Source of the DNA: Variovorax paradoxus B4
GTDB taxonomy: Bacteria > Pseudomonadota > Gammaproteobacteria > Burkholderiales > Burkholderiaceae_C
Direction: 5' to 3'
DNA length: 64,000 nucleotides
Assembly: GCF_000463015.1 (NCBI RefSeq)
Contig: NC_022247.1
Coordinates: 1,302,001 to 1,366,000 of the forward strand
The position numbers were made by a program, and so were the translations under genes. Below are positions 1 to 8,692 of the stretch, piece by piece. The notes below the pieces were generated by a model. It ran no database searches. It had not been told where the DNA came from and saw only the letters and a list, made by a program, of their open reading frames with translations. Each line of letters starts with the position of its first letter. The first letter of the stretch is position 1.

Positions 1-1
1 C

Positions 2-103
2 TACGTGGGCTCGCTGATCGTCAACGAGGGCAACGCGCGCTACTACGAGCCCGCGCCGGGCCGCAACTGGACGGTGGGCCTGAGCGGCGCCTACCGCTTC
101 TGA
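2..103 (+). CDS. TonB-dependent outer-membrane receptor, C-terminal end (partial)
   Basis: The gene enters from outside the window; only its last 33 codons and the TGA stop are visible. The visible end alternates polar and hydrophobic residues, contains RNWTVGLSGAYRF and ends in a terminal Phe. That is the usual last beta strand and BAM recognition signal of TonB-dependent receptors, which import siderophores, vitamins or other ligands across the outer membrane. The family is inferred from this short end only, so another large beta-barrel is possible. It converges on the oxidase gene, with three bases between the two stop codons. Confidence 0.6.
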   Translation, partial: YVGSLIVNEGNARYYEPAPGRNWTVGLSGAYRF

Positions 104-106
104 GGC

Positions 107-1411
107 TCAGACGCCGCCGTCCGTCATGCGGTACCAGCCGATCACGGCCGACACATAGAGGCGGCGCAGGCCATAGAGCGGGAACGGACGCATGTCCGAT
201 GGCTGCACCGGCAGCGCCTTCTTGTCCCCCGTGGCGACGTACTGCGCCAGCGCCTGGCCCATGCGCGTCTGCAGGCCGACCCCGCGGCCCTGGCAGCCGA
301 TGTCGATCAGCAGGCCCGGTGCGGGCTCGTGCAGGTGCGGCAGGTAGTCGCGCGTGATCGCGACATGGCCGCACCAGCGGTAGGCAATGGGCACGCCCGC
401 CGCCTGCGGGAACAGCTTGGCGACCACGTGCTCCAGGTGCGACCAGTCGCCCGGCTGGCCGGCGTCGGGCTCGCGGAAGGTGCCGCGTCCGCCCATCAGC
501 AAGCGGCCGGCGTGGTCCAGGCGGTAGTACAGCAGCAGGTTGCGCGCATCGGAAGAGACGTGGCCTTCGGGCAGCACGGTCTTGCGTGCCGCCTCGGGCA
601 GCGGCTCGGTCGCGACCTGGAACGAGTTCGCGTTGATGATGGTCTTGCGCAGGCCGGGCCACAGGCCATCGGTGTAGCCGTTGGTGCACATCACCACGCG
701 CTCGGCCGTCACGCGCGGGCCGCGCGCGGTGGCGGCCTGCCATTTGCCGTTGGCCTGGGTGAGCTGCGTCACGGGCGTGCCGGTGTGAATGACCACGCCG
801 GCCGCCTGCGCCACGCGCGCCAGTTCGCGCGCGTAGCTCAGCGGCTGCACGCCGCCGCCGCGCGGATCGAGCCAGCCGCCGAAGTACTTGTCGGTGCCGA
901 GCAGGCGCGCGGTCTCGTGGCGGTCGAGCTGGCGCGCGGCCACGCCCTGTGCTTGCCAGTCGTGCGTGCGGCGCTCGGCCAGCTGCAAGGCGGTCGGCGT
1001 GTGCGCGCCCTGGATCCAGCCCTGACGCGTGCGGGGCACGTCCATGCCATGCTTGTCGATCAGGTCGAACACCGCATCGGCCGTGCCCTTGGCAAAGTCG
1101 ACCAGGCGCTGGCCTTCTTCGGGGCCGAACATGCGCAGCAGTTCGCTCGGATCGTGCTTGAGGCCCGGGATGACCTGGCCTCCGTTGCGGCCCGAGCCGC
1201 CGAAGCCGATCTCCTTCGCTTCGAGCACCACCACGCGCACGCCGCGCTCGGCCAGGTGCAGCGCCGTGCTGAGGCCGCAGTAGCCGGCACCGATGACGAT
1301 CACGTCGGCCTGCGCGTCGGTGCCCAGCGGCGTGGTCGCCGGCGCGGGCGCCGCGGTGGCGGCCCAGAGCGACGGGGCGAGCGGAAAGAATTCCTGCGAC
1401 GGGTTCGGCAT
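107..1411 (-). CDS. FAD-dependent amine/amino-acid oxidoreductase (DAO family, PuuB-like)
   Basis: A 434-residue flavoprotein of the D-amino-acid oxidase / glycine oxidase superfamily. An N-terminal Rossmann fold binds the FAD ADP moiety (GAGYCG at residues 41-46, followed by an acidic residue at the end of strand 2), and a GSGRNGGQV segment is typical of gamma-glutamylputrescine-oxidase-like members. Such enzymes oxidise a primary or secondary amine to an aldehyde or ketone, releasing ammonia and hydrogen peroxide. It is the last gene of a leftward set with an amino-acid ABC importer and an XRE-cupin regulator, nine bases beyond the ATPase stop, so it probably oxidises what the importer brings in. 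The substrate cannot be read from the sequence. Confidence 0.85.
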   Translation of the reverse strand: MPNPSQEFFPLAPSLWAATAAPAPATTPLGTDAQADVIVIGAGYCGLSTALHLAERGVRVVVLEAKEIGFGGSGRNGGQVIPGLKHDPSELLRMFGPEEGQRLVDFAKGTADAVFDLIDKHGMDVPRTRQGWIQGAHTPTALQLAERRTHDWQAQGVAARQLDRHETARLLGTDKYFGGWLDPRGGGVQPLSYARELARVAQAAGVVIHTGTPVTQLTQANGKWQAATARGPRVTAERVVMCTNGYTDGLWPGLRKTIINANSFQVATEPLPEAARKTVLPEGHVSSDARNLLLYYRLDHAGRLLMGGRGTFREPDAGQPGDWSHLEHVVAKLFPQAAGVPIAYRWCGHVAITRDYLPHLHEPAPGLLIDIGCQGRGVGLQTRMGQALAQYVATGDKKALPVQPSDMRPFPLYGLRRLYVSAVIGWYRMTDGGV

Positions 1412-1420
1412 GAAAGCCCT

Positions 1421-2152
1421 TCAGAGCGGATGGAGCACGCGGCGCAGGAAGTCCTGCGTGCGCGGGTTCTGCGGGTTGTTGAGCAGCTCGGCGGCAGGGC
1501 CCTGTTCGACGATCACGCCGCCGTCGATGAAGACCACGCGGTCGGCCACCTCGCGTGCGAACTGCATCTCGTGCGTGACCACCACCATCGTCATGCCGGT
1601 GCCGGCGAGCTTGCGCATCACCTGCAGCACGTCGCCGACGAGCTCGGGGTCGAGCGCCGAGGTGGGCTCGTCGAACAGGATGGCCCTGGGCCGCATGGCC
1701 AGCGCGCGCGCAATGGCCACGCGCTGCTGCTGCCCGCCCGACAGTTCGGGCGGATGCGCCGCGGCCTTGTCGGCCAGGCCGACGCTCGCGAGCAGCTCGC
1801 GGGCATGCACGATGGCGGCGGCGCGGTCTTCGCCCTTCACGTAGACAGGCCCCTCGATCACGTTCTCGAGCACCGTGCGGTGCGGGAACAGGTTGAAGCG
1901 CTGGAACACCATCGCCACCTCGGCACGGATGGCCTTGATCGACGCGTGCTGCCTGTCCACGCGCCGGCCATCGATGTCGATGCTGCCGCCCGAATAGCTT
2001 TCGAGCCCGTTGATGCAGCGCAGGATGGTCGACTTGCCCGAACCCGAAGGCCCGACGATGCAAACCACCTCGCCCTGCACGATCGAGGCGTCGATGCCCT
2101 TGAGCACATGGTGGCTGCCGAAGGATTTCTGCAGGCCGCGGATCTCGATCAT
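1421..2152 (-). CDS. Polar amino-acid ABC transporter, ATP-binding protein
   Basis: A 243-residue ATPase that powers a polar amino-acid importer (HisP/GlnQ type). Walker A is GPSGSGKST at residues 34-42; the signature [15 protein letters not shown] and Walker B with [10 protein letters not shown] follow in normal spacing. The start at 2152 gives an ATGA overlap with the permease stop, which is the arrangement expected in a coupled operon. A longer in-frame start at 2203 would add 17 residues inside the permease gene and is less likely. It follows the binding protein and permease and precedes the FAD oxidase. Confidence 0.93.
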   Translation of the reverse strand: MIEIRGLQKSFGSHHVLKGIDASIVQGEVVCIVGPSGSGKSTILRCINGLESYSGGSIDIDGRRVDRQHASIKAIRAEVAMVFQRFNLFPHRTVLENVIEGPVYVKGEDRAAAIVHARELLASVGLADKAAAHPPELSGGQQQRVAIARALAMRPRAILFDEPTSALDPELVGDVLQVMRKLAGTGMTMVVVTHEMQFAREVADRVVFIDGGVIVEQGPAAELLNNPQNPRTQDFLRRVLHPL

Positions 2153-2799
2153 TTCTTGCCCCGCTTCTCGAAGTGGCGCACCAGCAGGATGAGCGGCACG
2201 CACATGATGAGGTAGAGCAGTGCCACCAGCGAGAACACGGTGGCGTTCTGGAAGGTGGAGGTGGCGATCAGCTTGCCCTGCAGCGCGAGCTCGGCCACGG
2301 TGATGGTCGAGGCCTGCGACGAGTCCTTGAGCATCATGATCATGATGTTGCCGTAGGAGGGCAGTGTGATGCGGAAGGCCTGCGGCAGCACCACGCGCCG
2401 CATCGTGAGCCGCCAGCTCATGCCCATGGCCTGTGCCGCCTCCACCTGGCCGTGGTCCACCGCTTCGATGCCGGCGCGGAAGTTCTCCGACTGGTAGGCC
2501 GAGTAGGCGATGCCCAGGCCCAGGATGCCCGCCTGCAGCGCCGTCAGCGAGATGCCGAAGTCGGGCATCACGAAGTAGATGAAGAACAGCAGCACGATGA
2601 TCGGGATGCCGCGCAGCAGGTTGATCACGCCCGCGCTGATCTTCGCGAGCAGCGGAATGCCCGAGACCCGCATCGCGGCCCAGACCAGGCCGAGCAGCGT
2701 GGAGATCACCAGCGAGCCCAGCGTCACCAGCACCGTGAGCTTGGCGCCCTGGAGCAGGATCGGCAGGAACTCCCAGACGTTGTGCAGGAAGGTGCTCAT
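2149..2799 (-). CDS. Polar amino-acid ABC transporter, permease
   Basis: A 216-residue inner-membrane protein of the HisM/GlnP family. It has several hydrophobic spans and the cytoplasmic EAA loop ([17 protein letters not shown], roughly residues 112-128) that docks on the ATPase. Only one permease gene is present, so the channel would be a homodimer. It lies 37 bases after the binding-protein gene and overlaps the ATPase gene by four bases, so all three are probably on one transcript. Confidence 0.93.
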   Translation of the reverse strand: MSTFLHNVWEFLPILLQGAKLTVLVTLGSLVISTLLGLVWAAMRVSGIPLLAKISAGVINLLRGIPIIVLLFFIYFVMPDFGISLTALQAGILGLGIAYSAYQSENFRAGIEAVDHGQVEAAQAMGMSWRLTMRRVVLPQAFRITLPSYGNIMIMMLKDSSQASTITVAELALQGKLIATSTFQNATVFSLVALLYLIMCVPLILLVRHFEKRGKK

Positions 2800-2836
2800 G
2801 AGCAGGGTCGGTCAGTGGGCAGGCAGAAAGTGCCGC

Positions 2837-3598
2837 TCAGCTGTTGAGACCCCACTTCTTGAGGATTGCGTCGATGCTGCCGTCGGCCTTGAGCTTGGTG
2901 AGTGCCGCGTTCACCTTGGCCATGGTCTCGGTGTCGCCCTTGCGCGTGGCGATGCCGATGCTGTTGACCATGGTGGGCTGGTAGGTCGTGACCATGCGCA
3001 GGTTCGGGAACACGTTCTTGGAGATCGCGTAGGCGGCGATGGGGTAGTCGAGCACACCCGCGTCGATGCGCCCGGCATTGGCGTCGCGCATCAGGTCGGC
3101 GGTGGTGTCGTAGAGCTTGACCTCGCTGAAGATGCCGAGCTTCTGCAGCGGCTCGACGAAGGCCGTGCCCACCTGCACGCCCATGCGCTTGCCCTTGAAC
3201 TCGGCGAAGGTCCGGTAGGCGGTGGTGTCCTTCACGGGCACCACGATGCCTTCGCCGTAGCTGTAGATCGGCTGCGAGAAGTCCACCACCTCCTGGCGCA
3301 CCGGCGTGATGAACATCGCGGCCGAGATCAGGTCGATGCGCTTGGACGTGAGCGAGCCGATCAGCGCCGAGAACTGCATCGGCTCGATCTGCACCTCGAA
3401 GCCCGAGGTCTTGCCGACGGCCTTGACGATGTCCGCCATGATGCCGTCGATGGTGTTGGTCTTGGTGTCGAGAAAGGTGAAGGGGTTGCCCGTGGGCGTG
3501 GACCCGACCTTGAGCACGGTCTGGGCCGAGGCCTGGCCGCCGAATGCGAGGGTCAGCGCGGCCAGCAGGAAGGCCGCGAGGGAAGAAGCGATTTTCAT
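2837..3598 (-). CDS. Polar amino-acid ABC transporter, periplasmic substrate-binding protein
   Basis: A 253-residue member of solute-binding protein family 3. A Sec signal peptide covers about residues 1-25 and ends ASA before QTVLKVG. The mature part shows the family's two-lobed pattern (VGSTPTGNPFTFLD, ...DIVKAVGKTSGFEVQIEPMQ, ...LISAAMFITPVRQEVVDFS). It captures the ligand in the periplasm and delivers it to the permease encoded next. Opine or basic amino acids would fit both this family and the neighbouring oxidase, but specificity is not readable. The ~100-base gap upstream, behind the regulator gene, carries inverted repeats that may serve as an operator. Confidence 0.92.
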   Translation of the reverse strand: MKIASSLAAFLLAALTLAFGGQASAQTVLKVGSTPTGNPFTFLDTKTNTIDGIMADIVKAVGKTSGFEVQIEPMQFSALIGSLTSKRIDLISAAMFITPVRQEVVDFSQPIYSYGEGIVVPVKDTTAYRTFAEFKGKRMGVQVGTAFVEPLQKLGIFSEVKLYDTTADLMRDANAGRIDAGVLDYPIAAYAISKNVFPNLRMVTTYQPTMVNSIGIATRKGDTETMAKVNAALTKLKADGSIDAILKKWGLNS

Positions 3599-3674
3599 GG
3601 TGGGTTCCTCTTCAAAAAAAGACCGAATGCCATGCGGCAGCCGGATGGCTTGCCCTGGATGCTTGCTTCAGTCG

Positions 3675-3699
3675 GACAGCCCCGCTGTCGGGACGGGGC
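3675..3699. promoter_or_regulatory. Two overlapping inverted repeats before the ABC importer operon
   Basis: GACAGC-CCC-GCTGTC (3675-3689) is a perfect 6+6 palindrome with a 3-base centre. It overlaps a second inverted repeat, GCCCCG at 3679-3684 with CGGGGC at 3694-3699. Both lie between the regulator stop and the binding-protein start. They could be an operator for the XRE-cupin regulator or a weak transcript hairpin; no T-run follows on either strand, so a simple terminator is less likely. Confidence 0.35.
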
Positions 3700-4347
3700 C
3701 TATCCGGGTGAACATGTGATCGCCCAAAGGACGGTGGTGGGTGTGGTTCCGGGATTGCGCCAGCGGCGCGGCATGCCCCCGTCGTAGCAAAAACTGTCGC
3801 CGGCCTTCAGCTTGAGCAGGCGCTCGCGCACGAAGAGTTCGAGCTGCCCCTCGATGACGTAGCCGACCTGTTCGCCCTTGCGCGTGAAGAACAGGTCGTC
3901 GCCCGTGGAGCCGCCCGGATCGATCACCGCCCGGTACATCTCGACGCCACCCGCGGCGGCGGGCGGCGTGAGGTTTTCCTTGTGGATGCCCTTGTCGCCG
4001 AGGTCGATGCGCTTGTGCGTGCCGGCGCGCGCCACCGCGCCTTCGGCCTCGCCCTCGCTGTACTGGGTGTTGCGCACCAGGGTCTCGATGGGCAGTTGCA
4101 GTTCCTGCGCCAGCGCGCCGAGCGTGCGCATGGAGATCGAGCGGTGCCCGCGTTCGAGCTGGCTCAGCAGGCTGACCGAAATGCCGCAGGCCTGCGCCAC
4201 CTGCTGCAGCGAGCGTCCGAGGGCCTGGCGCCTTCTGCGCAGTTGCTCCCCGAGCCAGAGGTCGATGACCGAGTGGATGCGCTGCGCCCGGCCGGCATCG
4301 GGGGCCGGAATGGGGGCGGGGGACGGACGAACCGGCAATTGCGACAC
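3700..4347 (-). CDS. XRE-family transcriptional regulator with C-terminal cupin (PuuR-like)
   Basis: A 215-residue regulator. The helix-turn-helix lies at about residues 35-90 (LGRSLQQVAQACGISVSLLS then QLERGHRSISMRTLGALA). It is followed by a cupin_2 fold at about residues 140-212 that normally senses a small ligand. This architecture is shared with PuuR and related repressors of amine and amino-acid catabolism. It stands first in the same-strand cassette of ABC importer and FAD oxidase, so it probably controls that set and possibly itself. The N-terminal 20 residues are Pro/Ala-rich; an internal start cannot be excluded. Confidence 0.88.
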   Translation of the reverse strand: MSQLPVRPSPAPIPAPDAGRAQRIHSVIDLWLGEQLRRRRQALGRSLQQVAQACGISVSLLSQLERGHRSISMRTLGALAQELQLPIETLVRNTQYSEGEAEGAVARAGTHKRIDLGDKGIHKENLTPPAAAGGVEMYRAVIDPGGSTGDDLFFTRKGEQVGYVIEGQLELFVRERLLKLKAGDSFCYDGGMPRRWRNPGTTPTTVLWAITCSPG

Positions 4348-4447
4348 CAGGGCCTTTGTAAAATTTTCACAAGACGCTCAAGTTTTACACACAACGCCGC
4401 GCGCCGCCAGCAAATCTCCAGCAAATTCGCAAGCGGCATGCCAGAAG

Positions 4448-4478
4448 CGCAAATGCCGGCTCGAGGCCGGCATTTGCG
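4448..4478 (-). terminator. Hairpin downstream of metK
   Basis: A 13-bp perfect stem (4448-4460 with 4466-4478) closes on a five-base loop, 30 bases beyond the metK stop. It is the strongest hairpin in the gap between metK and the regulator gene, both read leftward. The U-tract on the minus strand is poor (GCGCTTCTGG), so it may work as a 3'-end stabiliser or factor-assisted terminator. Confidence 0.55.
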
Positions 4479-4507
4479 TGGGAGGAGGGCAGAAAGCCCC
4501 CCGGGGA

Positions 4508-5689
4508 TTACAGGCCGGCCGCGGCGCGCAGCGCAGCCGCTTGCGTGGTCGCTTCCCAGGTGAACTCGGGCTCCTCGCGGCCGAAGTGGCCGTAGGCGGC
4601 GGTCTTCTGGTAGATCGGGCGCAGCAGGTCGAGCATCTGGATGATGCCCTTGGGACGCAGGTCGAAGAACTCGCGCACGAGCTCCGCGATCTTGTCGTCG
4701 GGGATCACGCCGGTGCCTTCGGTGTAGACCGTGATGTTCATCGGCTGGGCCACGCCGATGGCGTAGGCTACCTGGATCTGGCACTGGCGCGCCAGGCCGG
4801 CAGCGACGATGTTCTTGGCCACGTAGCGCGCGGCGTAGGCGGCCGAGCGGTCGACCTTCGACGGATCCTTGCCGGAGAACGCGCCGCCGCCGTGCGGGCA
4901 GGCGCCGCCATAGGTGTCGACGATGATCTTGCGGCCCGTGAGGCCGCAGTCGCCCTGCGGTCCGCCGATGACGAAGCGGCCGGTCGGGTTGATCAGGTAG
5001 CGCGTGTCCTTGAGCCATTCCTTCGGCAGCACGGGCTTGATGATCTCCTCGATGATGGCTTCGTTGAACGAGGCCTTCATCTTGGTCGGCGTTTCGCTCT
5101 GGTCGGGGCTGTGCTGCGTGGAGAGCACCACGGTGTCGATGCTGTGGGGCTTGCCGTCCACGTAGCGCATCGTGACCTGGCTCTTGGCGTCGGGGCGCAG
5201 GAAGGGCAGGCGGCCGTCCTTGCGCAGCTGGGCCTGGCGCTCGACGAGGCGGTGCGCGTAGTAGATGGGCGCGGGCATCAGCTCGGGCGTCTCGTCGCAG
5301 GCGTAGCCGAACATCAGGCCCTGGTCGCCGGCGCCGGTGTTCAGGTGGTCGTCGCTGGCGTGGTCCACGCCCTGGGCGATGTCGTTGGACTGCTTGTCGT
5401 AGCAGACCATCACGGCGCAGCCCTTGTAGTCGATGCCGTAGTCGGTGTTGTCGTAGCCGATGCGCTTGATGGTGTCGCGCGCGACCTGGATGTAGTCGAC
5501 GTGCGCGTTGGTCGTGATTTCGCCGGCGAGCACCACGAGGCCGGTGTTGGTCAGTGTCTCGGCGGCCACGCGGCTGCGCGGGTCCTGCTCGAAGATCGCG
5601 TCCAGGATGGCGTCCGAGATCTGGTCCGCGACCTTGTCGGGGTGGCCTTCGGAAACGGATTCGGAAGTGAAGAGGAAGTCGTTCGCCAT
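4508..5689 (-). CDS. metK: S-adenosylmethionine synthetase
   Basis: A 393-residue enzyme that makes S-adenosylmethionine from methionine and ATP in the cytosol. Signature stretches are all present: [19 protein letters not shown] near the N terminus, [12 protein letters not shown] in the methionine/ATP region, and [20 protein letters not shown] for the P-loop-like motif. Length matches the family. The ATG at 5689 starts [12 protein letters not shown] and has AAGGAGC 12 bases upstream; an upstream in-frame start would add 32 residues with no homology features. The leader carries a conserved-looking hairpin (5720-5752). Confidence 0.98.
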   Translation of the reverse strand: MANDFLFTSESVSEGHPDKVADQISDAILDAIFEQDPRSRVAAETLTNTGLVVLAGEITTNAHVDYIQVARDTIKRIGYDNTDYGIDYKGCAVMVCYDKQSNDIAQGVDHASDDHLNTGAGDQGLMFGYACDETPELMPAPIYYAHRLVERQAQLRKDGRLPFLRPDAKSQVTMRYVDGKPHSIDTVVLSTQHSPDQSETPTKMKASFNEAIIEEIIKPVLPKEWLKDTRYLINPTGRFVIGGPQGDCGLTGRKIIVDTYGGACPHGGGAFSGKDPSKVDRSAAYAARYVAKNIVAAGLARQCQIQVAYAIGVAQPMNITVYTEGTGVIPDDKIAELVREFFDLRPKGIIQMLDLLRPIYQKTAAYGHFGREEPEFTWEATTQAAALRAAAGL

Positions 5690-5719
5690 TTTGTTCAAAG
5701 CTCCTTGAAGTGATTTGGC

Positions 5720-5752
5720 GCGTTGCCAACTCTGCGGAGCCCTGGCGAACGC
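5720..5752 (-). promoter_or_regulatory. Stem-loop in the metK 5' leader
   Basis: On the minus strand, GCGTT-c-GCCA pairs with TGGC-AACGC, and CTC-CGCA-GAG nests inside. This gives a 33-base multi-part hairpin ending 31 bases before the metK ATG. It does not match any SAM or SAH riboswitch core that I can recognise. It may be a regulatory leader or an incidental structure in GC-rich DNA. Confidence 0.35.
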
Positions 5753-5818
5753 TTTAGCAGATGCCGACGAATCGGCGGGGCACAATCGCTTTTGCGCTTG
5801 TGTTTGTCGCCCTGCAAG

Positions 5819-5848
5819 TTGTTCCGTAACTCGGCGACAATTTACATT
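5819..5848 (+). promoter_or_regulatory. Possible sigma-70 promoter for the acyltransferase pair
   Basis: TTGTTC (5819-5824) and TACATT (5843-5848) are separated by 18 bases in the divergent gap between metK and the acyltransferase genes. Start of transcription would fall about 50 bases before the ATG at 5906. Both hexamers are imperfect. Confidence 0.3.
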
Positions 5849-5905
5849 CTATTCGAGCCGCGCAATACCATGCGCGCGCGTCCGTTTTTTGACCCCTTCC
5901 CTTTG

Positions 5906-6802
5906 ATGATCACCCTGTTTCGCCTGCTCGCCCGCGTGCCGATGCCATTGATGCATCGGCTCGGCGCGTTGCTTGGCTGGATCGTCTGGTGCTGCGCGCC
6001 GGACTACCGCCGCCGCTTCAAGGCCAATGCCGAAAGTGCCGGATTCACCCCCGAACAGTACCGCCCCGCCATCGCCGCCGCCGGCCAGATGGCCGCCGAG
6101 CTGCCGTGGCTGTGGCTGCGTCCCCAGGGCGAGAGCGTGCTGCGGCGCGTGGTGCGCTGGGAAGGCGTGGAGGCCTTCGAGGCCGCCATGCAGGCGAAGA
6201 AGGGTGTGATCCTGGTGGCCCCGCACCTGGGCAGCTGGGAAATGTGCGGCCAGGCGATCGGCGAGCGCTTTCTGGAGACCTTCGGGCCGATCACGGCGCT
6301 GTTCCGTCCCGCGCGCAAGAAATGGATGGCCGAGCTGATTGCCGCCGGCTCGCGCGACCGGCCCGGCCTGCAGACGCTGCCCACCAACAACACCGGCGTG
6401 CGCGGCCTCATCCGCACGCTGCGCAGTGGCGGCTACACCGGCATCCTGCCCGATCAGGTGCCGCCGCTGGGGCAGGGCGTATGGGCGCCCTTCCTTGGCC
6501 GGCCGGCCTACACCATGACGCTGCTGCCGCGCCTCGCGCAGCAGACCGGTGCAGCCTGCTTCCTGAGCGTGTGCGAAAGGCTGCCGCGCGGTGCGGGCTA
6601 CGTGATCCGTTTCGAGCCGATTGTGGGCACGCCGCTCACTGATCCGGCCGCGCCCATCGAGGCCGCGGCTGCCGCCATGAACGACGGCATCGGGCGCCTG
6701 ATCCACAGCCTGCCGGGACAGTACGTGTGGGACTACGCGCGCTTCAAGGAGCCGCGCGGCGAAACTGCGGTGGCCGCCCGGTCCGGGGAGCAGGCACGAT
6801 GA
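5906..6802 (+). CDS. Lysophospholipid / lipid A-type acyltransferase (LpxL/HtrB superfamily), copy 1
   Basis: A 298-residue protein of the LpxL/HtrB acyltransferase superfamily, which adds a secondary fatty acyl chain to a lipid A precursor at the inner-membrane face. The N terminus has a hydrophobic anchor (about 13-30) and the catalytic HX4E motif is HLGSWE at residues 107-112. Later family landmarks are FRPARKKW, LPDQVPPLGQG and GQYVWDYARFK. I chose the ATG at 5906 because it starts MITLFRLLARVPMP, the usual family beginning; a start 12 codons upstream is possible. It overlaps the next, paralogous gene by ATGA. Confidence 0.9.
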   Translation: MITLFRLLARVPMPLMHRLGALLGWIVWCCAPDYRRRFKANAESAGFTPEQYRPAIAAAGQMAAELPWLWLRPQGESVLRRVVRWEGVEAFEAAMQAKKGVILVAPHLGSWEMCGQAIGERFLETFGPITALFRPARKKWMAELIAAGSRDRPGLQTLPTNNTGVRGLIRTLRSGGYTGILPDQVPPLGQGVWAPFLGRPAYTMTLLPRLAQQTGAACFLSVCERLPRGAGYVIRFEPIVGTPLTDPAAPIEAAAAAMNDGIGRLIHSLPGQYVWDYARFKEPRGETAVAARSGEQAR

Positions 6803-7683
6803 GTCTCGGTTCCCGGCTCGGCATCGCCTTCATGCGCGTGATCGCGCCGCTGCCCCTGCCGCTGGTGCGCGGCTTTGGCGCATTGCTCGGCCGCGTGCTG
6901 CACACCATCGCCTTGCCGCGGCGGCGCGTGGTCGATACCAATCTGGCGGTGTGCTTTCCCGAGAAATCCGAAGCGGAACGCCGCCGCATCGCGCGCGAGA
7001 CCTTCGTGTACGTGGCGCAGTCGTGGCTCGATCGCAGCTGGCTCTGGCATGCACCTGAAAAGGTGGTGGCCAGCCGGCTCAAGGTGGTCGGCGCGGCCCG
7101 GGAGATTCGCGAGATCGCCGATGGCGACGAGCCGATGATCCTGTTCGCGCCGCATTTCTACGGCCTCGATGCGGCAGCCACCGCGCTGACCATGCACACC
7201 GCGCGGCCCTCGGCCACCATCTACACGACCCAGCGCGATCCGATGGTCGACGAGTGGATTCGCGAAGGCCGCACGCGCTTCGGCAACGTGGCGGCGCTCA
7301 ATCGCGTGGACGGCATCAAGCCGGTGCTCGGAGGCTTGCGCAAGGGCGGCCTCCTGTACCTGTTGCCGGACATGGACTTCGGCCGCGACCAGACGATCTT
7401 CGTGCCGTTCTACGGCGTGCAGGCGGCCACGGTGCCGTCGCTCTCGCGCTTCGCGCGGCTGGGCAAGGCGAAGGTGGTGCCGGTGGTCGCGAAGCTCACG
7501 CCTGGAGGCTACGAGATCGAAGTGCGGCCGGCCTGGCAGAACTTTCCGACCGACGACGTCGAAGCCGACACGGCGCTCATGAACCAGCGGCTGCAGGGCT
7601 ACATCGACACCATGCCTTCCCAGTACTACTGGGTGCATCGCCGCTTCAAGACACGGCCCGAAGGCGCACCGCCCATCTATTGA
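6799..7683 (+). CDS. Lysophospholipid / lipid A-type acyltransferase (LpxL/HtrB superfamily), copy 2
   Basis: A 294-residue paralogue of the preceding protein. It has an N-terminal membrane anchor and a catalytic HX4D motif (HFYGLD, residues 119-124) in place of the HX4E of copy 1; both forms occur in the superfamily. The ending SQYYWVHRRFKTRPEG is the standard C-terminal motif. It begins inside the stop of copy 1 (ATGA), so the two are made together and may add different acyl chains in sequence. Which sites they acylate is not readable. The gene converges on the hydrolase at 7703. Confidence 0.9.
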   Translation: MSLGSRLGIAFMRVIAPLPLPLVRGFGALLGRVLHTIALPRRRVVDTNLAVCFPEKSEAERRRIARETFVYVAQSWLDRSWLWHAPEKVVASRLKVVGAAREIREIADGDEPMILFAPHFYGLDAAATALTMHTARPSATIYTTQRDPMVDEWIREGRTRFGNVAALNRVDGIKPVLGGLRKGGLLYLLPDMDFGRDQTIFVPFYGVQAATVPSLSRFARLGKAKVVPVVAKLTPGGYEIEVRPAWQNFPTDDVEADTALMNQRLQGYIDTMPSQYYWVHRRFKTRPEGAPPIY

Positions 7684-7702
7684 TGGCGGCCCTGCGGCGT
7701 CT

Positions 7703-8614
7703 TCAGTTCCGCTGCAGGAACGCCTCGATCTCGCGCGCGACCAGCTGCGGCTGTTCGTGCACGATCCAGTGGGTGGCACCGGGCACCTTCCTGACCTCGA
7801 GCTTCGGCACGTAGTCCTCCAGGCCTTCGAGCAGGCCCGGCAGCAGCGCGGCATCGTCGAGCGCCCAGAAGACGAAGGTCGGCACGTCGATGGTGAGCCG
7901 CTCGCGCGGCAGCACCGGAATGCCGTCGATGGTCTGGCCCGGCAGCGGCGGCTTCATCGGCGTGACGCGATAGAGATTGCAGGCGCCCGTGAGGCCCGCA
8001 TTCCATACCTCGCGGTACTGCTGCTTCACGTCTTCGGTGAGCCAGCCGAAGCCGTCGGGGCCGGCCTTCATCAGGGTGAAGAAGGGCCACATGCGCTTGA
8101 AGTCGTCGGCCGAGAGCAGGGCTTCGGCATCGGGCCGCGCGAGAAAGTTCATGTAGGCGCTGGCTTGCTGCTGCGCGGGGTTGTGGCGCAGTTCGCGCGT
8201 GAAGGTGCCTGGGTGCGGCGAATTGATGATGACCAAGCGGCCGACCTGCTGCGGAAAGGCATTGGCATAGCCCCAGGCAAAAGCCCCGCCCCAGTCGTGC
8301 GCCACCAGTGCGGCCATGGTGCCGTCGGTGCTTTCGGTGGCCACGAGCTGCTGGATGTCCTGGATCAGCAGGTGGGCCTTGTATGCGGCCACCTCGGTGG
8401 GGGCGCTCGATTTCTCGAAGCCGCGCAGATTGGGCGCAATGCAGCGCCAGCCGCCGTGTGCGGGCTCGGCAAAGTATTCGAGCAGTTCGTCCCAGATGAA
8501 CGCGGCCTCGGGAAAACCATGAAGGAACACCATCAACGGGCGCCCGGGCGTGCCGGTAGCGCGGCAGCTCAGCGTGATTCCGTTGGGCAGGCTGCGCTGG
8601 AACGTCTCGATCAT
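7703..8614 (-). CDS. Alpha/beta-fold hydrolase, epoxide-hydrolase-like
   Basis: A 303-residue alpha/beta hydrolase. The oxyanion motif HGFPEAAFIWDE (residues 32-43) and a nucleophile elbow of VAHDWGGAFAW place an aspartate (D107), not serine, as nucleophile. That is typical of epoxide hydrolases and haloalkane dehalogenases. The catalytic His is in GATHWIVHEQP near the end. HGFPE and the overall length favour an epoxide or fluoroacetate-type hydrolase over a dehalogenase, but the substrate is unknown. GAAGGAG stands a good distance from the ATG at 8614. It appears to be a single-gene unit. Confidence 0.85.
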   Translation of the reverse strand: MIETFQRSLPNGITLSCRATGTPGRPLMVFLHGFPEAAFIWDELLEYFAEPAHGGWRCIAPNLRGFEKSSAPTEVAAYKAHLLIQDIQQLVATESTDGTMAALVAHDWGGAFAWGYANAFPQQVGRLVIINSPHPGTFTRELRHNPAQQQASAYMNFLARPDAEALLSADDFKRMWPFFTLMKAGPDGFGWLTEDVKQQYREVWNAGLTGACNLYRVTPMKPPLPGQTIDGIPVLPRERLTIDVPTFVFWALDDAALLPGLLEGLEDYVPKLEVRKVPGATHWIVHEQPQLVAREIEAFLQRN

Positions 8615-8638
8615 GCTTTGTCTCCTTCAACTTCCGTT

Positions 8639-8655
8639 GCTATTGTTTTGATAGT
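8639..8655. repeat. GCTAT-N7-ATAG palindrome, copy A
   Basis: GCTAT (8639-8643) and ATAGT (8651-8655) flank a seven-base loop, 24 bases upstream of the hydrolase ATG. Same arms and same loop length as copies at 40354-40376 and 49768-49784. Confidence 0.5.
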
Positions 8656-8692
8656 GGATCACGCGCATGGGACGGCAGCGAGCTGGGTTTCC

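Noticed and set aside
5690..5860. A SAM-II or SAH riboswitch before metK
   Set aside because: I looked for conserved core elements and pseudoknot partners but could not match them. Only an unclassified hairpin remains, which is listed separately.
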